DNA of 64,000 nucleotides, from assembly GCF_900188155.1 (NCBI RefSeq), contig NZ_FZOG01000007.1:167742-231741 (forward strand), in the 5' to 3' direction. Shown here one piece after another: positions 63,825 to 64,000 of the stretch. Every line of letters begins with the position of its first letter. Positions within the stretch are counted from its first letter, which is position 1. The notes below the pieces were generated by a model. It was not told the origin of the DNA, ran no database searches, and saw only the letters and a program-made list of their open reading frames with translations. The DNA is from Pseudomonas segetis (GTDB lineage Bacteria; Pseudomonadota; Gammaproteobacteria; Pseudomonadales; Pseudomonadaceae). Position numbers and translations under genes: made by a program.

Positions 63825-63949
63825 ATTTGTTTGAAGCCTCGTCTTGGACGCTGCTTCGAATCGGGTATGTGATGTTTGTAGTGTTGCAAACTTTCGGTTT
63901 TATCAACTTCTGTTATGACACTCAAACAGCAAATTGTTTGGGTGTTATA

Positions 63950-64000
63950 TGGTCAAGCCTCACGGGCAATTAGTATGGGTTAGCTCAACGCCTCACAGCG
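63950..64000 (-). rRNA. rrl: 23S ribosomal RNA, extreme 3' end (partial)
   Basis: The plus strand from about 63950 is the complement of the 23S 3' end: the minus strand reads CGCTGTGAGGCGTTGAGCTA, then ACCCATACTAATTGCCCGTG and AGGCTTGACC. The rest lies outside the window. A 125-base spacer with a CAAACA/TGTTTG stem separates it from 5S. Confidence 0.9.

Noticed and set aside
1..64000. CRISPR arrays, IS elements, prophage, toxin-antitoxin or other defence systems
   Set aside because: No regularly spaced direct repeats, transposase, integrase or recognisable defence gene was seen on either strand.

Overview
The window looks like a chromosome segment from a member of the Pseudomonadaceae (Pseudomonas or a close relative such as Halopseudomonas). 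Protein families point there (GlpSTPQUV-type ABC importer, XdhABC/GuaD, QueD, tandem DUF3509-like small proteins). So does gene order: lon-clpX-clpP-tig-tRNA(Leu,His,Arg)-folD ... cysS-glnS-ppiB-lpxH, and recR-ybaB-dnaX-(ffs)-ligA-zipA-smc-gntR-xdhABC-guaD, both match blocks I recall from P. aeruginosa PAO1. The genus is inferred from memory of synteny, not from a database search.

Layout. 1-6.6 kb: proteostasis genes on the minus strand (partial lon, clpX, clpP, tig), a three-tRNA operon with its own promoter and terminator, then folD on the plus strand. lon and clpX each have a sigma-32-like promoter. 6.6-15 kb: an accessory block with a six-gene glycerol-type ABC importer (glpSTPQUV order, minus strand) and a divergent sigma-54 enhancer-binding protein; a GG-N10-GC promoter and five TGAACA repeats lie between them. 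15-16.6 kb: an exported Cys-type sulfatase. 16.9-21.8 kb: cysS, glnS, ppiB, lpxH. 21.8-26.6 kb: a marR-outer membrane factor-emrA-emrB tripartite efflux operon with two perfect CTGCCTAGGCAG operators on its promoter. 26.7-31.4 kb: miaE, a universal stress protein with an ANR/FNR-type promoter, a small ABM-fold protein, an AraC regulator with repeated upstream motifs, and an acyl-CoA dehydrogenase. 31.5-35.6 kb: a FecI-FecR-TonB receptor iron-uptake cassette.

35.7-49 kb: DNA metabolism and housekeeping on the minus strand (recR, ybaB, dnaX, 4.5S RNA, ligA, zipA, smc, a GntR regulator), interrupted by two plus-strand small proteins and a HU gene. 49.5-55.9 kb: purine catabolism (xdhA, xdhB, xdhC, guaD), with perfect hairpins between xdhB/xdhC and xdhC/guaD and a 56-residue ORF just before xdhC. 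55.9-63.5 kb: DUF5519, a DUF1993 gene broken by an in-frame TAA, an MFS transporter, a YjbR protein, a cold-shock/DUF1294 fusion, an NTF2-like/AraC fusion, uppP, a Cache-domain chemoreceptor and queD. 63.6-64 kb: the 3' end of an rRNA operon (5S and the last bases of 23S, minus strand).

I found no CRISPR array, insertion sequence, prophage or obvious defence system. The strongest unexplained signals are regulatory: the sigma-54/TGAACA array, the paired MarR palindromes, the TTGCCTA-N3-CTGCAA pair before araC and the TGAC-N6-GTCA pair before xdhA. Others are the asymmetric ATPase pair of the glycerol-type importer and the interrupted DUF1993 gene.
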